A stretch of 64,000 nt of DNA from Brevundimonas sp. (GTDB lineage Bacteria > Pseudomonadota > Alphaproteobacteria > Caulobacterales > Caulobacteraceae). Numbering within the stretch: the first letter of the stretch is position 1; each line of letters starts with the position of its first letter. The notes below the pieces were generated by a model, which ran no database searches, was not told the origin of the DNA, and saw nothing but the letters and a program-made list of their open reading frames with translations. Shown here piece after piece: positions 51,483 to 62,419 of this stretch. Where the stretch lies: positions 62,001 to 126,000 of the forward strand of contig NZ_JAIXTC010000023.1 of assembly GCF_027484365.1 (NCBI RefSeq), given 5' to 3'. The position numbers were made by a program, and so were the translations under genes.

Positions 51483-52316
51483 GTGACGAGGTCGCGTCCC
51501 TCTCCGGCGATCATCGGCGCCCTGCTGCTGCACGTCGGCGTGGCGGCGATGTTCCTGATCGAGTGGCCCGAGGCCGACGAAAAGATCATTCCGACCGTGT
51601 CGTCGGTGCCGGTGTCGATCGTCTCGTCGGAAGTGGTCGAGGCGGCCGCGCCGGACAATCCGTCCGAGGAACTGGTGACGGAGGAGGCCGCGACCGCTCC
51701 GGTCGAGGCGCCGCCCGAACCGACGCCTCCGGCTCCGACACCGCCGACGCCCGCGCCTCCGCCGCCCCGGCCCGCGCCGACCCCGCGTCCGACCCCGACC
51801 CCGCCGCGCCCGACCCCGCCGCGTCCCACGCCGCCGAGGCCCACGCCGCCACGTCCGACCCCGCCGCGCGCGACCCCGACGCCGCCGCGTCCGGCCCCGC
51901 CCGGCCGGACCGAGCCGTCGCTGGATCTGGACGCCCTGGCCGGTCCCCGCCGCCCGGCGCCGACGCCCGGACCCCGCGCCCCGACGGGCCAGCAAGGCCG
52001 GGGACAGGCGGCCCAGGCCACGGGCCCGCAGCTGACCGCCATCTTCAACCAGGTCTATCCGAATTGGACCCTGCCCTGCGACATCCCGGGGGCCAACCAG
52101 CTGCGCATCGAGATGGACGTCACCCTGTCGGCCGACGGGCGGATCACGGCAGGGCCGACGCTGCGCAGCCCGCGATCCGATCCGGTCTATCGCGCGGCGG
52201 CTGACGGGGCGCTCAGGGCCATTCGCCAGACGGCGCCGTTCGATGTTCCGGCCGGTTTCCCGGGCGGCGCCTTCAGGCCGACGTTCAATACCGAACGCGC
52301 ATGCCGGAACCGCTGA
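51483..52316 (+). CDS. tolA: Tol-Pal system protein TolA with proline-rich spacer
   Basis: 277 residues from GTG 51483. N-terminal helix IIGALLLHVGVAAMFLIEW is the TolQR anchor. Residues about 75-145 are a Pro-rich spacer built of PRPTP-type units instead of the long Ala/Lys helix of enterobacterial TolA. The C-terminal TonB-like domain (AIFNQVYPNWTLPCDIPG, then VYRAAADGALRAIRQ) binds TolB/Pal. Position in the operon fixes the identity, which sequence alone would leave less sure. Confidence 0.92.
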   Translation: MTRSRPSPAIIGALLLHVGVAAMFLIEWPEADEKIIPTVSSVPVSIVSSEVVEAAAPDNPSEELVTEEAATAPVEAPPEPTPPAPTPPTPAPPPPRPAPTPRPTPTPPRPTPPRPTPPRPTPPRPTPPRATPTPPRPAPPGRTEPSLDLDALAGPRRPAPTPGPRAPTGQQGRGQAAQATGPQLTAIFNQVYPNWTLPCDIPGANQLRIEMDVTLSADGRITAGPTLRSPRSDPVYRAAADGALRAIRQTAPFDVPAGFPGGAFRPTFNTERACRNR

Positions 52317-52468
52317 GGCTTGCCCTGACGATGCCTGACGGCCGGCCCGGCAAAGGTTGCCGTCCCGAAAGTCGCCCCATTCGCCCGCAAGCTGGAGCCC
52401 GTACTGGCGTTTGTCACACGGTCTGGCGATAAGGACCGGGAGATCTCGCTGCGCCTGAGGAGACATCG

Positions 52469-53878
52469 ATGCGTCTGAACCTGCTTCTGAGCACCGTGGC
52501 CGCCATCGGCATCGCCGCGACCTCCTTCGCGCAGGCTCAGTCGACGCGGGATCTGAACGGCCCCTCGCGTCAGCAGACCCAGGCCCAGCCGGCCCAGACG
52601 GGCGAACCGATCGAGGTCGAGATCGACCAGGGCGTGCTGCGACCGTTCCAGATCGCCGTGGCCCCGTTCAGCGGCCAGAACGGCGCCTCGATCGCCGACG
52701 TCCTGTCGGGCGACCTGCGCCGCTCGGGCTTTTTCGAGCCGATCAACCCGGCCAGCTTCATCGAGACCAACCTGAGCCTGGCCAATGCGCCGAACTTCCC
52801 GCTGTGGACCCAGATCGGGGCCCAGGCGGTGCTCTACGGTTCGGTCACCCCGCGTCCGGACGGCCGGAACGACTTCGGCTTCCGCCTGTACGACCCGTAC
52901 CGGCAGTGCCAGCTGGTCAGCTATAATTTCACCGCCACGTCCGAACAGTGGCGGCGGATCGCGCACAAGATCGCGGACGTGGTCTATGCCCGGATGACCG
53001 GCGAGACCGGCATCTTCGATACCCGAATCATCTATGTCGCCGAGAGCGGCACCGAGCTGAACCGCCTGTCGCGCCTCGCGATCGTGGACCAGGACGGTTA
53101 CAATCCCGTCTTCCTGACGGACGGCAGTGAGATCATCCTGACGCCGCGCTTCTCGTCCAATCCCGACGAGATCACCTATATGGCGCTGGGCGAGGATTAT
53201 TCGCGTATCTACCTCTACAACCTGACCACGGGCCGGCGCGAAAGCCTGGGCGAGTTCGACGGCCAGGCCCTGGCGCCGCGCTATTCGCCGGACGGGACCA
53301 AGGTCGCCTTCTCGATCATCCGCGGCGGCAACACCGACGTCTATGTGATGAACCTGAGGACCCGGCAGCTGTCGCGTCTGACCAGTGACCCCGGCATCGA
53401 CACCTCGCCGTCGTTTTCGCCCGACGCCTCGAGGATCGTGTTCAACTCCGACCGGACGGGGACGCCGCGCCTCTATGTCATGAACGCCGACGGATCGGGC
53501 CAGCGGCCGATCTCGCGTGGCGGCGGCAGCTATACGGCCCCGGCCTGGAGCCCGCGTGGCGACCTGATCGCCTTCACCAAGTCCGGCGGCGGCCAGTTCG
53601 GCATCGGGGTGATGGGCGTCGACGGATCCGGCGAACGGATGCTGAGCCGCTCGTACTTCGAGGAAGGCCCGTCCTGGGCCCCCAACGGCCGCTATCTGAT
53701 GTTCTCGCGCCAGACGCGCGGCGGGAACACCAATCTGTGGATGGTCGACCTGTCCGGCCGCGTCATCGCCCAGTCGGGATACCAGGGCCGGGGGTCGGAC
53801 CCCGCCTGGTCGCCGCTGCTCGACGAAAGCCCCAACAACCTCGGCGTCGGTCAGGGGGCCGACAGCTGTTCTTCGTAA
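52469..53878 (+). CDS. tolB: Tol-Pal system translocation protein TolB
   Basis: 469 residues with signal peptide ([20 protein letters not shown]). N-terminal domain [13 protein letters not shown], then a six-blade beta-propeller with repeats of the [31 protein letters not shown] and [13 protein letters not shown] type. Binds Pal in the periplasm. The 152 bases before it (52317-52468) probably hold its own promoter. After the gene, GTTCGGG/CCCGAAC can pair, but there is no T-run. Confidence 0.96.
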   Translation: MRLNLLLSTVAAIGIAATSFAQAQSTRDLNGPSRQQTQAQPAQTGEPIEVEIDQGVLRPFQIAVAPFSGQNGASIADVLSGDLRRSGFFEPINPASFIETNLSLANAPNFPLWTQIGAQAVLYGSVTPRPDGRNDFGFRLYDPYRQCQLVSYNFTATSEQWRRIAHKIADVVYARMTGETGIFDTRIIYVAESGTELNRLSRLAIVDQDGYNPVFLTDGSEIILTPRFSSNPDEITYMALGEDYSRIYLYNLTTGRRESLGEFDGQALAPRYSPDGTKVAFSIIRGGNTDVYVMNLRTRQLSRLTSDPGIDTSPSFSPDASRIVFNSDRTGTPRLYVMNADGSGQRPISRGGGSYTAPAWSPRGDLIAFTKSGGGQFGIGVMGVDGSGERMLSRSYFEEGPSWAPNGRYLMFSRQTRGGNTNLWMVDLSGRVIAQSGYQGRGSDPAWSPLLDESPNNLGVGQGADSCSS

Positions 53879-54001
53879 AGGCCGTTCGGGGGACCCGCCC
53901 GAACAACAGTGCGTTATCGCCGGAGACGGCACAGACAAAAGCCACGGTTCGCGACCTATGCTCAAGCTTCGCGGGACCGCCAATGAGAAGGAGACGACCC
54001 G

Positions 54002-54559
54002 ATGACGACCGCTTCCACGATGACCAGGTTCGCATTGCTCGGTCTGGCTGTTCTGTCGATGGCCGCCTGCGCGCCCCGCCGCCCGGTGACCGGTGTGGCT
54101 GACGGCACGGGCGCACCGGCGATCGACAACCCCGCCTATCCCGGCCCCGGCAACGGCGGCATCGAGGGCGGCAACATCGGTTCGGGCGCGCCCGGGTCGG
54201 AACAGGATTTCGTCGTCAACGTCGGCGACCGGATCTATTTCGACCTCGATTCCTATCAGGTCAGCCCGGAAGCCTATCCCCGCCTCGATGCCCAGGCCGC
54301 CTGGCTGTCGCGCTATCCGGGCGTCACGGTCCGGATCGAGGGCAATGCCGACGAGCGCGGCACCCGCGAATACAACCTCGCCCTCGGCGCCCGCCGCGCG
54401 GAATCGATCCGCAACTATCTGATCGAACGCGGCGTCTCGGCCGGACGGATCGACACGATCAGCTTCGGCAAGGAGCGGCCGATCGCCGTCGGTTCCAACG
54501 AGGACTCCTGGGCCCGCAACCGTAACGGCCATACGGCGATCGCCTCGGGCGCGCAGTAG
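54002..54559 (+). CDS. pal: Peptidoglycan-associated lipoprotein Pal
   Basis: 185 residues, lipobox LSMAAC. Outer-membrane anchor of the Tol-Pal complex. The OmpA-like domain binds peptidoglycan: YFDLDSYQVSPEA, RIEGNADERGTREYN and LGARRAESIRNYL are the standard blocks. An internal ATG six codons in is an alternative start. A terminator follows at 54663-54696. Confidence 0.96.
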   Translation: MTTASTMTRFALLGLAVLSMAACAPRRPVTGVADGTGAPAIDNPAYPGPGNGGIEGGNIGSGAPGSEQDFVVNVGDRIYFDLDSYQVSPEAYPRLDAQAAWLSRYPGVTVRIEGNADERGTREYNLALGARRAESIRNYLIERGVSAGRIDTISFGKERPIAVGSNEDSWARNRNGHTAIASGAQ

Positions 54560-54662
54560 GGTAGGGGCGCTACCGCTCGCCCCCGGGTCCGATCCCTGAT
54601 CGGCCCGAGGACAAGCCACAACGGTCGCTCGCGGCTTGAGCGCGGTTTGACGTTGATTTGAG

Positions 54663-54696
54663 AGGGCGTTCGCTGGTGCGGACGCCCTTTCCTTTT
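54663..54696 (+). terminator. Intrinsic terminator after pal
   Basis: Stem AGGGCGT-t-CGC / GCG-g-ACGCCCT with loop TGGT, one T-G wobble, then TTTCCTTTT. It separates ybgC-pal from the DUF3667/cpoB/tilS/ftsH part. Confidence 0.8.
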
Positions 54697-54746
54697 GACC
54701 GGCTTCGCGCTGCACTGCACATAGGGACGGGCGTGTGGAGGGGGCT

Positions 54747-55856
54747 ATGGTGGACATCGATGCGGCGGGCGGTCTGGTGACCGGCGGTCTGATCGCGGGG
54801 GCGGTCGAGAAGCCGACGGGCAAGGCGGGCGACGACCACGCCGAAACCTGCACCGACTGCGGCGAGCCCACGACCGGAAACTTCTGCGCCAACTGCGGCC
54901 AGCCGACCCATGTGCACCGCACCCTGCTGCATCTGGGCGAGGAGCTGCTGCACGGCGTGATGCATTTCGACGCCCGCGTCTGGCGCACCCTGCCGCTGCT
55001 GATCGCCAATCCGGGCCGGCTGACGCGCGAGTGGATCCAGGGCAGGCGGACGCGCTATGTCTCGCCCCTGGCCATCTTCCTGTTCACCGTCTTCCTGATG
55101 TTCTTCGCCCTGAGCTTCGGGGGGAGTCTGGTCCCGGACGAGACGCGCAGCATCGATGAGCAGATCGCCTCGAGCGAGGCCGCCATCGCTGAGCTCCGCG
55201 CGCAACTGGTGGAGGTGGAGGCCGATATCGCGGCGGACGAGCCGGGCGCCGAAGGCGTCCAGACTGGGCTTCAGGCGGGGCTGGCCGGGGCTGAAGGGCA
55301 GCTTCGCGCCCTGCAGGAAGCCAAGGCGGGCGGTCCGCGCGCCGACGGCCTGACGCCCGGCAGCTGGCAGGCGAACATGGCCGACGCGGTGCATGACGGC
55401 AGAATAACCGTCGGATTGGGCGACAAGAAGATGCAGGAGAAGATCCTGCACAAGCTCGCGAACCCGGACCTGGCCGTCTACAAATTCCAGCAGACGACCT
55501 ACAAGTTCGCCTTCCTTCTGGTGCCGATGTCGATCCCGTTCGTCTGGCTGATGTTCGCCTGGAAACGAGGGTTCACCTGGTACGATCACGGGGTCTTCGT
55601 TCTCTACTCTCTGACCTTCATGGCCATCCTGTTCATGGCCCTTGGCATACTTGGGCGAATGAACGGCTGGTTCGCCGGGGTGCTGGGAACGATCGGGGTC
55701 TTCGCGGTGCCCGCGCACATGTTCGCCCAGCTGAAGGGGACCTACGGGCTGTCGATCTGGTCGGCGCTGTGGCGGACCTGCCTTCTGCTGTTCTTCTGCC
55801 TGCTGGTCTCGACCTTCTTCTTCGTCGCCATCGTCGCGCTGGGCCTGGGTGCCTGA
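54747..55856 (+). CDS. DUF3667-like membrane protein with zinc ribbon
   Basis: 369 residues from ATG 54747 (GGAGGGGGCT upstream). An N-terminal zinc ribbon, CTDCGEPTTGNFCANCGQP, is followed by about five membrane helices (LAIFLFTVFLMFFALSF, FAFLLVPMSIPFVWLMF and later ones) and an intervening coiled segment with EAAIAELRAQLVEVEADIA. This is the DUF3667 plan, of unknown function. It is inserted between pal and cpoB, where the usual gene order has nothing. Confidence 0.83.
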   Translation: MVDIDAAGGLVTGGLIAGAVEKPTGKAGDDHAETCTDCGEPTTGNFCANCGQPTHVHRTLLHLGEELLHGVMHFDARVWRTLPLLIANPGRLTREWIQGRRTRYVSPLAIFLFTVFLMFFALSFGGSLVPDETRSIDEQIASSEAAIAELRAQLVEVEADIAADEPGAEGVQTGLQAGLAGAEGQLRALQEAKAGGPRADGLTPGSWQANMADAVHDGRITVGLGDKKMQEKILHKLANPDLAVYKFQQTTYKFAFLLVPMSIPFVWLMFAWKRGFTWYDHGVFVLYSLTFMAILFMALGILGRMNGWFAGVLGTIGVFAVPAHMFAQLKGTYGLSIWSALWRTCLLLFFCLLVSTFFFVAIVALGLGA

Positions 55857-55896
55857 CGCCTTGCGGCGGCCTCAAATCGGTGAAAGCTGTAGCGAC

Positions 55897-56754
55897 ATGA
55901 AGAGCCCTCTTTCGTTTCGAAACATCGCCCTCGCCACGGTCGGCCTCGTCCTGATCGGCGGCGCGGTCATCGCCCAGACCCAGCCCCTGCCCGCCATCCA
56001 GTGGGACGTGCGTCGCCTCGACAACCTGGACCGCAATGTCCGCCGGCTGGAGCGCGCCCTGATCCAGCGGAACGACCAGGTCGGCGAGCCGATGCTGGTC
56101 GAGTCGGATCCCGAGCTGATCGCCCTCAAGGGGCGGGTGTCGCAGATGGATCGCCGGCTTCAGGACATGGAGCAGACCGTCCAGCGGGTGAACGCGGACC
56201 TGGAGCGGCTGACCTTCCAGCTGGATGAGAGCGACCGCGACAACGCCGCCCTGCGCAACCGGCTGAACGACGCGGACAATCGCGTCGCGCGTCTGGAGGC
56301 GGCTGCCGAGGAGAGCCGCCGCGCCGCCGAGGCCGCTGCCGAAGAAGCCGCGCGCGGGCCGCGCTCGCCGACCGGCGACGCCGTCTCCGACCTGGCCGCC
56401 GCCCGCGCCCTGACCGATCCGGCCGCCGCACGCGCCGCGCTCGAGGCGGTGACGATCAACTGGCCCGACACGCCGTCGGGCAAGGAAGCCGTCTGGCGCA
56501 TCGGCGACATCATCCGCGCGACCGGCGACCAGGCCGGCGCCGTGCAGCAATATGCGACCGCCCTGTCGGGCTGGCCGACCCTGCCCTGGGCCGGGGAGGT
56601 GACGCTGAAGCTCGCGCGCGGGCTGGAGGCCACCAACCGGGACGCCCAGGCCTGTGCGGCCCTGGCCGAATATGTCCGGCGCTATGAGCGGACCTCGACG
56701 CCGGCCCTGCGCGCCATCGCCGCCGACACCCGGACCCGGGCGGCCTGCCGCTGA
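55897..56754 (+). CDS. cpoB: Tol-Pal system protein CpoB (YbgF)
   Basis: 285 residues from ATG 55897; signal peptide (ALATVGLVLIGGAVIAQ). An N-terminal coiled coil that trimerises (residues about 55-150) is followed by TPR repeats, with WPDTPSGKEAVWRIGDI and AGAVQQYATALSGWP. It links Tol action with septal peptidoglycan synthesis. Its TGA at 56752-56754 overlaps a CTG that is the likely tilS start. Confidence 0.93.
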   Translation: MKSPLSFRNIALATVGLVLIGGAVIAQTQPLPAIQWDVRRLDNLDRNVRRLERALIQRNDQVGEPMLVESDPELIALKGRVSQMDRRLQDMEQTVQRVNADLERLTFQLDESDRDNAALRNRLNDADNRVARLEAAAEESRRAAEAAAEEAARGPRSPTGDAVSDLAAARALTDPAAARAALEAVTINWPDTPSGKEAVWRIGDIIRATGDQAGAVQQYATALSGWPTLPWAGEVTLKLARGLEATNRDAQACAALAEYVRRYERTSTPALRAIAADTRTRAACR

Positions 56755-58082
56755 ACCCGACCGACGCGGCCGGGCTGGAAGGCCGGGTCGCGGCGCGGCT
56801 GGACGCGCGGCTGGACCGCAACGTCGATCACCCTCTCGCCCTCGCCCTGTCCGGCGGCGGAGACTCCATGGCTCTGCTGGACCTCGCGGTCATGTGGGCG
56901 AAGGGCGCCGGAAGACCGCTGCTGGCCATCACCGTGGATCACGGGCTGAACCCCGACAGCGCCGAATGGAGCCGCCGCTGCGAGGCCGCTGCACGGGCGG
57001 TCGGCGCGACCTGGATCGAGCGGCGCTGGCATGGGGACAAGCCGAAGACCGGCCTGCCTGCGGCGGCGCGTCGGGCGCGGCATGCGCTGATCGCGGATGC
57101 GGCGCGCGAGGCGGGGGCGCGGGTCGTCCTGTTCGCCCACACGGCCGACGACATCGCCGAGAGCGACTGGATGCGGGACCGGGGCGCGACCCTGGGCCGG
57201 CTGAGGGACTGGTCGCCGAGCCCGGCCTGGCCCGAGGGTCGGGGGCTGATGCTGCTGCGGCCTCTGTTGGAGGAGCGGCGGGAGAGTTTGCGGGCGGGGT
57301 TGCGGGCGGCGGGCCGGGACTGGATCGAGGATCCGGGGAATGCAGGATTTGGGAGGGGTGCAGCGCGCAGGGCGCTGTCCCTTCTCCCGGTGGGAGAAGG
57401 TGGCTCGCGAAGCGAGACGGATGAGGGTCGGGCCTCACCGGGAACGCACGACCCTCACCCTTTCGCGCCAGAACGACGGCAAGCCGTCGTGCGCTCAAGC
57501 CCTCTCCCACTGGGAGAGGGGATTGAGGTGGATCGCTCAATCCGCCTGCCGGATCTGGCGGCGGTGCTGGTGTGCGTCTCTGGAGGCGAGGCACCCACGC
57601 GCGGGGATCGGCTCCAGAGGTTGGCGGAACGGTTGAACGCGGGCGATCACTTCACCGCCACCCTCGCCGGCGCGCGGGTCGAGGCGATCGGCGAAAACGT
57701 GATCATCGGCCGGGAGGCGGGAGAGCTGCGCCGGCATCCCGTACCTGACATCGCGCTTCAGCCCGGTGAGCCCGAGGTCTGGGACGGCCGCTATGAGATC
57801 ACCGCCCACGAGCCAGGCTGGAGCGTCACTGCCGCCCTCGGTCGGCTGAACGCCCTGTCGGGGGCGGATCGCACCATTGTGAACACCGCGCCGTCCTGGG
57901 CGCGTGCGGCCCTGCCGGTCCTGATCCGGGACGGCCGGGATGCGCCGGTTCTTGCATGGCGGGCGGCGGAGGTTCGCGCCCTCGCACCGCGTCGCCTCAG
58001 CCTTGCGCTGGGCGAAACGACGCAGGAAAGCGACCTCGCCGGAACCATCCATGGCGAAACGCCGCCGCCTGACCTATTTTGA
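56751..58082 (+). CDS. tilS: tRNA(Ile)-lysidine synthetase TilS, with an in-frame repeat insertion and no standard start
   Basis: Puts lysidine on C34 of tRNA-Ile(CAU) so that it reads AUA. The ATP-binding loop LALSGGGDSMALLDLA is essential. The first ATG/GTG/TTG in frame is ATG 56868, inside that loop, and the frame closes upstream at TGA 56685-56687 with no standard start between. CTG 56751 overlaps the cpoB stop as CTGA, the same spacing as the ATGA overlaps elsewhere here, and gives 443 residues with SGGGDS at 34-39; I take this as the likely start. Residues about 211-257 are an inserted palindromic repeat (57380-57520). The C-terminal tRNA-binding domain follows. A sequencing error or a different rare start remains possible. 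Confidence 0.82.
   Translation: MNPTDAAGLEGRVAARLDARLDRNVDHPLALALSGGGDSMALLDLAVMWAKGAGRPLLAITVDHGLNPDSAEWSRRCEAAARAVGATWIERRWHGDKPKTGLPAAARRARHALIADAAREAGARVVLFAHTADDIAESDWMRDRGATLGRLRDWSPSPAWPEGRGLMLLRPLLEERRESLRAGLRAAGRDWIEDPGNAGFGRGAARRALSLLPVGEGGSRSETDEGRASPGTHDPHPFAPERRQAVVRSSPLPLGEGIEVDRSIRLPDLAAVLVCVSGGEAPTRGDRLQRLAERLNAGDHFTATLAGARVEAIGENVIIGREAGELRRHPVPDIALQPGEPEVWDGRYEITAHEPGWSVTAALGRLNALSGADRTIVNTAPSWARAALPVLIRDGRDAPVLAWRAAEVRALAPRRLSLALGETTQESDLAGTIHGETPPPDLF
57380..57520. repeat. Palindromic repeat element inside tilS, in frame
   Basis: Exactly 141 bases (47 codons) between perfect hairpins CCTTCTCCC-ggt-GGGAGAAGG and CCCTCTCCC-act-GGGAGAGGG. Inside are CTCGC-gaa-GCGAG, GAGGGTCG...CGACCCTC and GACGGC-aa-GCCGTC. 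The plan and the terminal arms match the elements at 21302-21718. It is translated as part of tilS (LLPVGEGGSRSE to SSPLPLGEG) and keeps the frame open. Confidence 0.9.
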
Positions 58083-58138
58083 CGACAACGACGTAACATC
58101 AGCCGGCTCAACGGGTCGGCGACGAGGATTTCAGACCG

Positions 58139-60082
<1,944 letters not shown>

Positions 60083-60087
60083 ACGGC

Positions 60088-60124
60088 AGAACCCCGCCAT
60101 CGAGTCATCGAGGCGGGGTTCTTT
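60088..60124 (+). terminator. Intrinsic terminator after ftsH
   Basis: Stem AGAACCCCGCC / GGCGGGGTTCT with a 13-base loop that can itself pair (CGA/TCG), then TTT. It ends the tol-tilS-ftsH cluster. Confidence 0.85.
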
Positions 60125-60193
60125 CCAATGAACATGTTTGCAATTCAAACAAGTCTGTGAGAAATGGTCTCCCGACCCGAGGGGAGAACCATC

Positions 60194-61408
60194 ATGACCA
60201 CCGACATCGACCGGCCCGAGCGGCTGCACGGACTGGACGCCCTGAGGGCGGGGGCCCTGCTGCTGGGCGTCGTCCTGCACGCCAGCCTGGCCTTTTTTCC
60301 GGAGCGGATCTGGATCGTCGCCGACGACAGCCGGTCCATCGGCGCGGCGGGGCTGTTCTTCGCCATCCACCTGTTCCGGATGACGGCCTTCTTCCTGATC
60401 GCCGGCCTGTTCGCCCATATGATGCTGGCGCGGCGAGGGTGGCTGGGCTTTGCGAAGGACCGGGTCCTGCGGATCACGGGACCGCTGGCGGCCTTCTGGT
60501 TCCCGGTCATGGTCGGGATCGTCGGGGCCCTGATCTGGACCTCCTATATGAACGGCCTTGTCGTGCCGGGCGCGCCGCCGCCGCCGCCGCCGACCTATGA
60601 CTGGACCAACTTCCCGCTGACCCACCTGTGGTTCCTCTATGTGCTGACCCTCTTCTATGCGGCGGTCCTGATCCTGCGCGCGCCGTTCGCGATGCTGGAC
60701 AGGGACGGCGGCTGGGGCCGGGTCGTGGACAGGGTCACCGGCGCCCTGATCGGGCCTTGGACGCCGGCCGTGCTGGCCGTCCCGCTGGGACTGGCCTTCT
60801 GGCTGGATCCGAAATGGATCGCCTTCTTCGCCGTGCCGACACCGGATGCCGGAGTGGTTCCCCATACAGCGGCGCTGGTCGGTTTCGGTCTGGCGTTCGG
60901 CGTCGGCTTCCTGATCGACCGCCGCCGCGACCTGCTGGACCGGATCGCCGCATGGTCGCCGCTGGTGCTGGCGATGGCCGTGGTCACGGGCGTGGCGGCC
61001 TACCATCTGGCAGGTGGCCCGAAGCTCGAACCCATGACCGAGCCGACGGCGGACAAGGCCGTGGCGGCCTGGACCGTGGCGCTGGCGGTGTGGTCCTCCG
61101 CGTTCGCGGCCATGGGGCTGTGCCTGCGGTTCCTGTCGGGCCACAGCGCGATCCGGCGCTATCTCGCCGACGCCTCCTACTGGGTCTACATCCTGCACCT
61201 GCCGCTGGTCATGCTGGCCCAGGTCTGGGTTCAGGACTGGGCGGGACCGTGGTGGCTCAAGCTGGGCGGAGTGTCGCTGGGCGTCTTCGCCGTCTGCCTG
61301 ATCACCTATGAGCTGTTGATCCGGCACAGCTTCATGGGCCGGTGGCTGAACGGGCGGCGCATTCCGTGGCGCAAGACCGGACCTGTCGCCGCCGTTCCCG
61401 CCGAATAG
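60194..61408 (+). CDS. Acyltransferase 3 family membrane protein (OpgC/MdoC-like)
   Basis: 404 residues from ATG 60194 (GGGGAG upstream). About ten membrane helices; the family start LHGLDALRAGALLLGVVLHAS includes the conserved His, and RMTAFFLIAGLFAHMML follows. A six-Pro loop, GAPPPPPPTYDW, sits between helices. Transfers acyl or succinyl groups to a glycan or lipid head group; the acceptor is unknown. Single gene after the ftsH terminator. Confidence 0.88.
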   Translation: MTTDIDRPERLHGLDALRAGALLLGVVLHASLAFFPERIWIVADDSRSIGAAGLFFAIHLFRMTAFFLIAGLFAHMMLARRGWLGFAKDRVLRITGPLAAFWFPVMVGIVGALIWTSYMNGLVVPGAPPPPPPTYDWTNFPLTHLWFLYVLTLFYAAVLILRAPFAMLDRDGGWGRVVDRVTGALIGPWTPAVLAVPLGLAFWLDPKWIAFFAVPTPDAGVVPHTAALVGFGLAFGVGFLIDRRRDLLDRIAAWSPLVLAMAVVTGVAAYHLAGGPKLEPMTEPTADKAVAAWTVALAVWSSAFAAMGLCLRFLSGHSAIRRYLADASYWVYILHLPLVMLAQVWVQDWAGPWWLKLGGVSLGVFAVCLITYELLIRHSFMGRWLNGRRIPWRKTGPVAAVPAE

Positions 61409-61467
61409 CTTGCCAAGCCCGCCCGGCTCGTCCACCCCGGGAGGGCCGGTCCAACGAGAGAATCGCC

Positions 61468-62112
61468 ATGTCCGAAAGCTCCAGCAAGCCGTCCGCCGAG
61501 GCCGACCTCGCCTTCCTGCGCGCCATCGTCGAGGGCGGGGGTGGGCGCAAGCAGATCCCCATGGGCGTGCTCTTCCTCGTCGGCGGACTCCTGTACGGGG
61601 TCCAGTGCCTGTTCCATCTGGGCCAGATCGCGGGCCTCGTCCGCTGGCCCGACTGGGCGACCCTGACCTTCCTCGTCGCCATCACCGGAGCGATGTGCGT
61701 CGCCATCGCCTGGGTCGTCGTCGCGGATCGCCGGTCCGGCGTCACGGCGACGAAGGGACCGACGGCCGGCCGCGCCATGAACAGCGCCTTCTCCGCCACG
61801 GGTCTGGGCAATCTGGCGGTCATCATCATCTTCGGCGCCGGTGCGGCGCGCGACGGCGATTTCGCGGTCTGGCTCTACTATCCGGCCATCGTCTTCGCCT
61901 TCCAGGCCATGGCCTGGTTCGTCGCCTGGACCCTGAAGCGCAAGGCGTGGATGGGGCTGGTGGCCGTCGGACACTGGACGACCGCCGTGACTCTCGGCCT
62001 GCTGGTGCGCGAGCCGGTCGCCTATCTCTGGGTCGCGACGGCCGCCCTGTTCCTGCTGTTCGCCCTGCCCGGCGCCATCATCCTGCGTGACGCGCTCAAG
62101 GCCGAGGCCTGA
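61468..62112 (+). CDS. Polytopic membrane protein of unknown function
   Basis: 214 residues from ATG 61468. A charged N-terminal segment (residues 1-28) is followed by about six helices, such as IPMGVLFLVGGLLYGVQCLF and ATAALFLLFALPGAIIL. No family recognised. The next gene, a small winged-helix regulator, begins 4 bases after its stop; such membrane/regulator pairs are common, and the regulator probably controls this unit. Confidence 0.75.
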   Translation: MSESSSKPSAEADLAFLRAIVEGGGGRKQIPMGVLFLVGGLLYGVQCLFHLGQIAGLVRWPDWATLTFLVAITGAMCVAIAWVVVADRRSGVTATKGPTAGRAMNSAFSATGLGNLAVIIIFGAGAARDGDFAVWLYYPAIVFAFQAMAWFVAWTLKRKAWMGLVAVGHWTTAVTLGLLVREPVAYLWVATAALFLLFALPGAIILRDALKAEA

Positions 62113-62116
62113 GCCC

Positions 62117-62419
62117 ATGGCGCTGGGCGATCTCGGCAGGATCGACGAGGTCATCCACGGCCGGATGCGGCTGGGGATCATGGTCTATCTGGCCGACGTC
62201 GAGACCGCCGACTTCACCGAGCTGAAGACCGTGTTGGAGGCGACCCAGGGCAATCTGTCGGTCCACCTCAAGAAGCTTGAAGAGGCGGGCCATGTCGCCA
62301 TCCACAAGAGCTTCCAGAACAACAAGCCGTTGACCCGCGTGACCCTGACCCCCTCTGGCCGAAAGGCGTTCGCGGCCTATCTTGAGGCCCTGGGCGGACT
62401 GATCGGAAAGAGGGACTGA
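62117..62419 (+). CDS. Small winged-helix transcriptional regulator
   Basis: 100 residues from ATG 62117. Reads like the ArsR/MarR-type winged helix of the HTH_34 group: IHGRMRLGIMVYLA, FTELKTVLEATQGNLSVHL (recognition helix) and KLEEAGHVAI, then a wing KPLTRVTLTPSGRKAF. DNA-binding without an extra ligand domain. It sits between two genes with tight spacing (stop overlaps the next start as TGATG). Confidence 0.85.
   Translation: MALGDLGRIDEVIHGRMRLGIMVYLADVETADFTELKTVLEATQGNLSVHLKKLEEAGHVAIHKSFQNNKPLTRVTLTPSGRKAFAAYLEALGGLIGKRD

Noticed and set aside
53884-53904. GTTCGGG/CCCGAAC pairing after tolB as a terminator
   Set aside because: No T-run follows, and pal comes next in the operon, so at most a weak attenuator.
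52187-55009. A 940-residue minus-strand open frame opposite tolB and pal
   Set aside because: Antisense shadow; tolB and pal are certain on the plus strand.
56868-58082. tilS starting at ATG 56868
   Set aside because: This start falls inside the ATP-binding loop SGGGDS and would give an inactive enzyme; the conserved loop is encoded just upstream in the same frame.
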